Both the position numbers and the translations under genes were made by a program. From Trebonia sp. (GTDB lineage Bacteria; Actinomycetota; Actinomycetes; Streptosporangiales; Streptosporangiaceae), in NCBI GenBank assembly GCA_030038035.1, contig JASHPP010000357.1, positions 1-19,424 of the forward strand: a stretch of 19,424 bases of DNA, read 5' to 3'. Below the pieces are notes generated by a model. That model was not told the DNA's origin. It ran no database searches and worked only from the letters and a program-made list of their open reading frames with translations. Shown one piece after another: positions 18,435 through 19,424 of the stretch (its first letter is position 1; every line of letters begins with the position of its first letter).

Positions 18435-19424
18435 TCACGCGGCCGGCCGGATGTTCTGGTTCAGCCGGAACAGGTTGCCCGGGTCGTAGCTGCGCTTGAT
18501 TTCCGCCAGCCTCCGGTAGTGTCCCCGGTAGTTGTCCGTCACCCGGGCGTCGTCATCGTGGGACATGAAGTTGACGTAGCCGCCTGCCTCGAGGTATGGC
18601 GCCAGCGCCTGATGGTAACCGCGCACCCAGCCAATGCGGTCGGCGTCCAGGGCCTGGTCGTTCCATGCGGCCACGATCACCTGGGCGAACGTGGCATCGC
18701 GGTAGGCGAAGGCGGTCTCGTCGGGGCCTACCCGGTGGCAGGCGCCGTTGATCGGGTACAGGTGCATGGTGGCGCTGATGTCGGGAACGGCGGCGCCGTG
18801 CGTGACGTGCTCGGCTATGGCGGCGTCCGGCAGTGCGGTGACGAAGCTGCCCTTCCAGTAGTTGCGCATGCCCTTGGGGTACAGCGCGTCGAACGCGGCG
18901 TTGAGGGCGGGGTACGGCATCGGCGCGGCCAGCTCCGCGGTGACCGGGGCGATGTCGCGGAACGGCTCCATGGCCCTGGCGCCCTGATCGACCCCGCCGG
19001 ACCAGCACACGATCGCGGCGCAGAACGTGTCGCCCACCCGATTGGCCGGGATGAACTCCAGCGGCGGGGCGACCTGGAAGGCGGGGAAGGCCCCGTATGC
19101 CTCCGGTGCGCCTGGAATGAAGTCGCGGAAGAAACGCAGCAGGTCAGCTGCGTAGTCGAGCTCGTAAAGGAAGATCCCCGCGTAGATGTCCGCCACGGGG
19201 TGCAGCTCGAACTCGAACGAGGTCACCACCCCGAAGTTCCCGCCGCCGCCGCGGAGCGCCCAGAACAGGTCGGTGTTCTCCTTCTCGCTCGCCACCAGCG
19301 CGCGGCCGTCGGCGGTCACCACGTCGGCCGACCGCAGGTTGTCGATCGACAGGCCGTACGACCGGGCCAGGTAGCCGATGCCGCCGCCGAGCGTGAGGCC
19401 CGCGACGCCGGTAGTGGAGATGAT
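18435..19424 (-). CDS. FAD-linked oxidase, BBE (berberine-bridge-like) family, 3' part (continues past window end)
   Basis: The visible 329 residues lack the N-terminus. They begin inside the PCMH-type FAD domain: STTGVAGLTLGGGIGYLAR, where the TLGGGIG turn contacts FAD, then GLSIDNLRSADVVTADG and FWALRGGGGNFGVVTSFEF. The end is a BBE domain, YVNFMSHDD, then RLAEIKRSYDPGNLFRLNQNI. Such enzymes use FAD, often doubly covalently bound, to oxidise alcohols, sugars or alkaloid-like compounds with O2. The substrate is unknown and the covalent His/Cys sites cannot both be checked because the N-terminal part is outside the window. It is convergent with the SHOCT gene. Confidence 0.92.
   Translation of the reverse strand: MISTTGVAGLTLGGGIGYLARSYGLSIDNLRSADVVTADGRALVASEKENTDLFWALRGGGGNFGVVTSFEFELHPVADIYAGIFLYELDYAADLLRFFRDFIPGAPEAYGAFPAFQVAPPLEFIPANRVGDTFCAAIVCWSGGVDQGARAMEPFRDIAPVTAELAAPMPYPALNAAFDALYPKGMRNYWKGSFVTALPDAAIAEHVTHGAAVPDISATMHLYPINGACHRVGPDETAFAYRDATFAQVIVAAWNDQALDADRIGWVRGYHQALAPYLEAGGYVNFMSHDDDARVTDNYRGHYRRLAEIKRSYDPGNLFRLNQNIRPAA

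Overview
The window is GC-rich, densely packed DNA with actinobacterial features: strong G/C bias at third codon positions, many GTG/TTG starts, GGAGG-type ribosome-binding sites, and families typical of Actinomycetota (DUF574/Methyltransf_19 methyltransferase, DUF1918, DUF6325, SHOCT, a two-FHA ABC exporter, paired clpP genes). A Streptosporangiales- or Streptomyces-like chromosome fits; the species cannot be told from the sequence. No tRNA, rRNA, IS element or CRISPR array is visible.

Region A (1-8339, all minus strand). Six genes, five with N- or C-terminal zinc ribbons. Reading with transcription: a zinc-ribbon/double-FHA/ABC exporter; overlapping it by 8 nt, an Hsp70 (DnaK-like) protein without the C-terminal lid; a J-like protein without HPD and with two zinc ribbons; a single-pass membrane protein with a zinc-ribbon head and seven disulfide-type repeats (predicted seven-bladed propeller); then two tandem paralogous zinc-ribbon membrane proteins, the last cut by the window edge. 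Several signature residues are missing: HPD in the J-like protein, and the phosphothreonine-binding residues in both FHA domains. This looks like a membrane-associated assembly that reuses chaperone and FHA folds as scaffolds, and is the best candidate for an undescribed system.

Region B (8572-12410, plus strand). A TauD-type 2-oxoglutarate dioxygenase, a Bcr/CflA-type MFS exporter and, 1 nt after it, a glucose-6-phosphate dehydrogenase homologue whose active-site lysine (DHYLGK) is leucine.

Region C (12485-13594, minus strand). A three-gene nitrile hydratase operon in which the beta subunit is split into N- and C-terminal halves, in the gene order of thiocyanate hydrolase (scnB-scnA-scnC). 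The alpha subunit has the cobalt-type claw CTLCSC.

Region D (13719-16456). A DUF574 methyltransferase that has apparently lost its stop codon, a DUF1918 protein, and a ClpP pair in which the second member has Ala in place of the nucleophilic Ser. Facing it is a PopR/ClgR-type regulator ending in ALAA. Two overlapping CTGCC-N3-GGCAG-type palindromes lie just upstream of the clpP pair, so the regulatory loop can be read from sequence.

Region E (16563-19424). A SnoaL/flavin-split-barrel fusion, a small ORF with a strong ribosome-binding site, a DUF6325 protein, a SHOCT protein and, on the minus strand, a BBE-type FAD-linked oxidase truncated by the window end.
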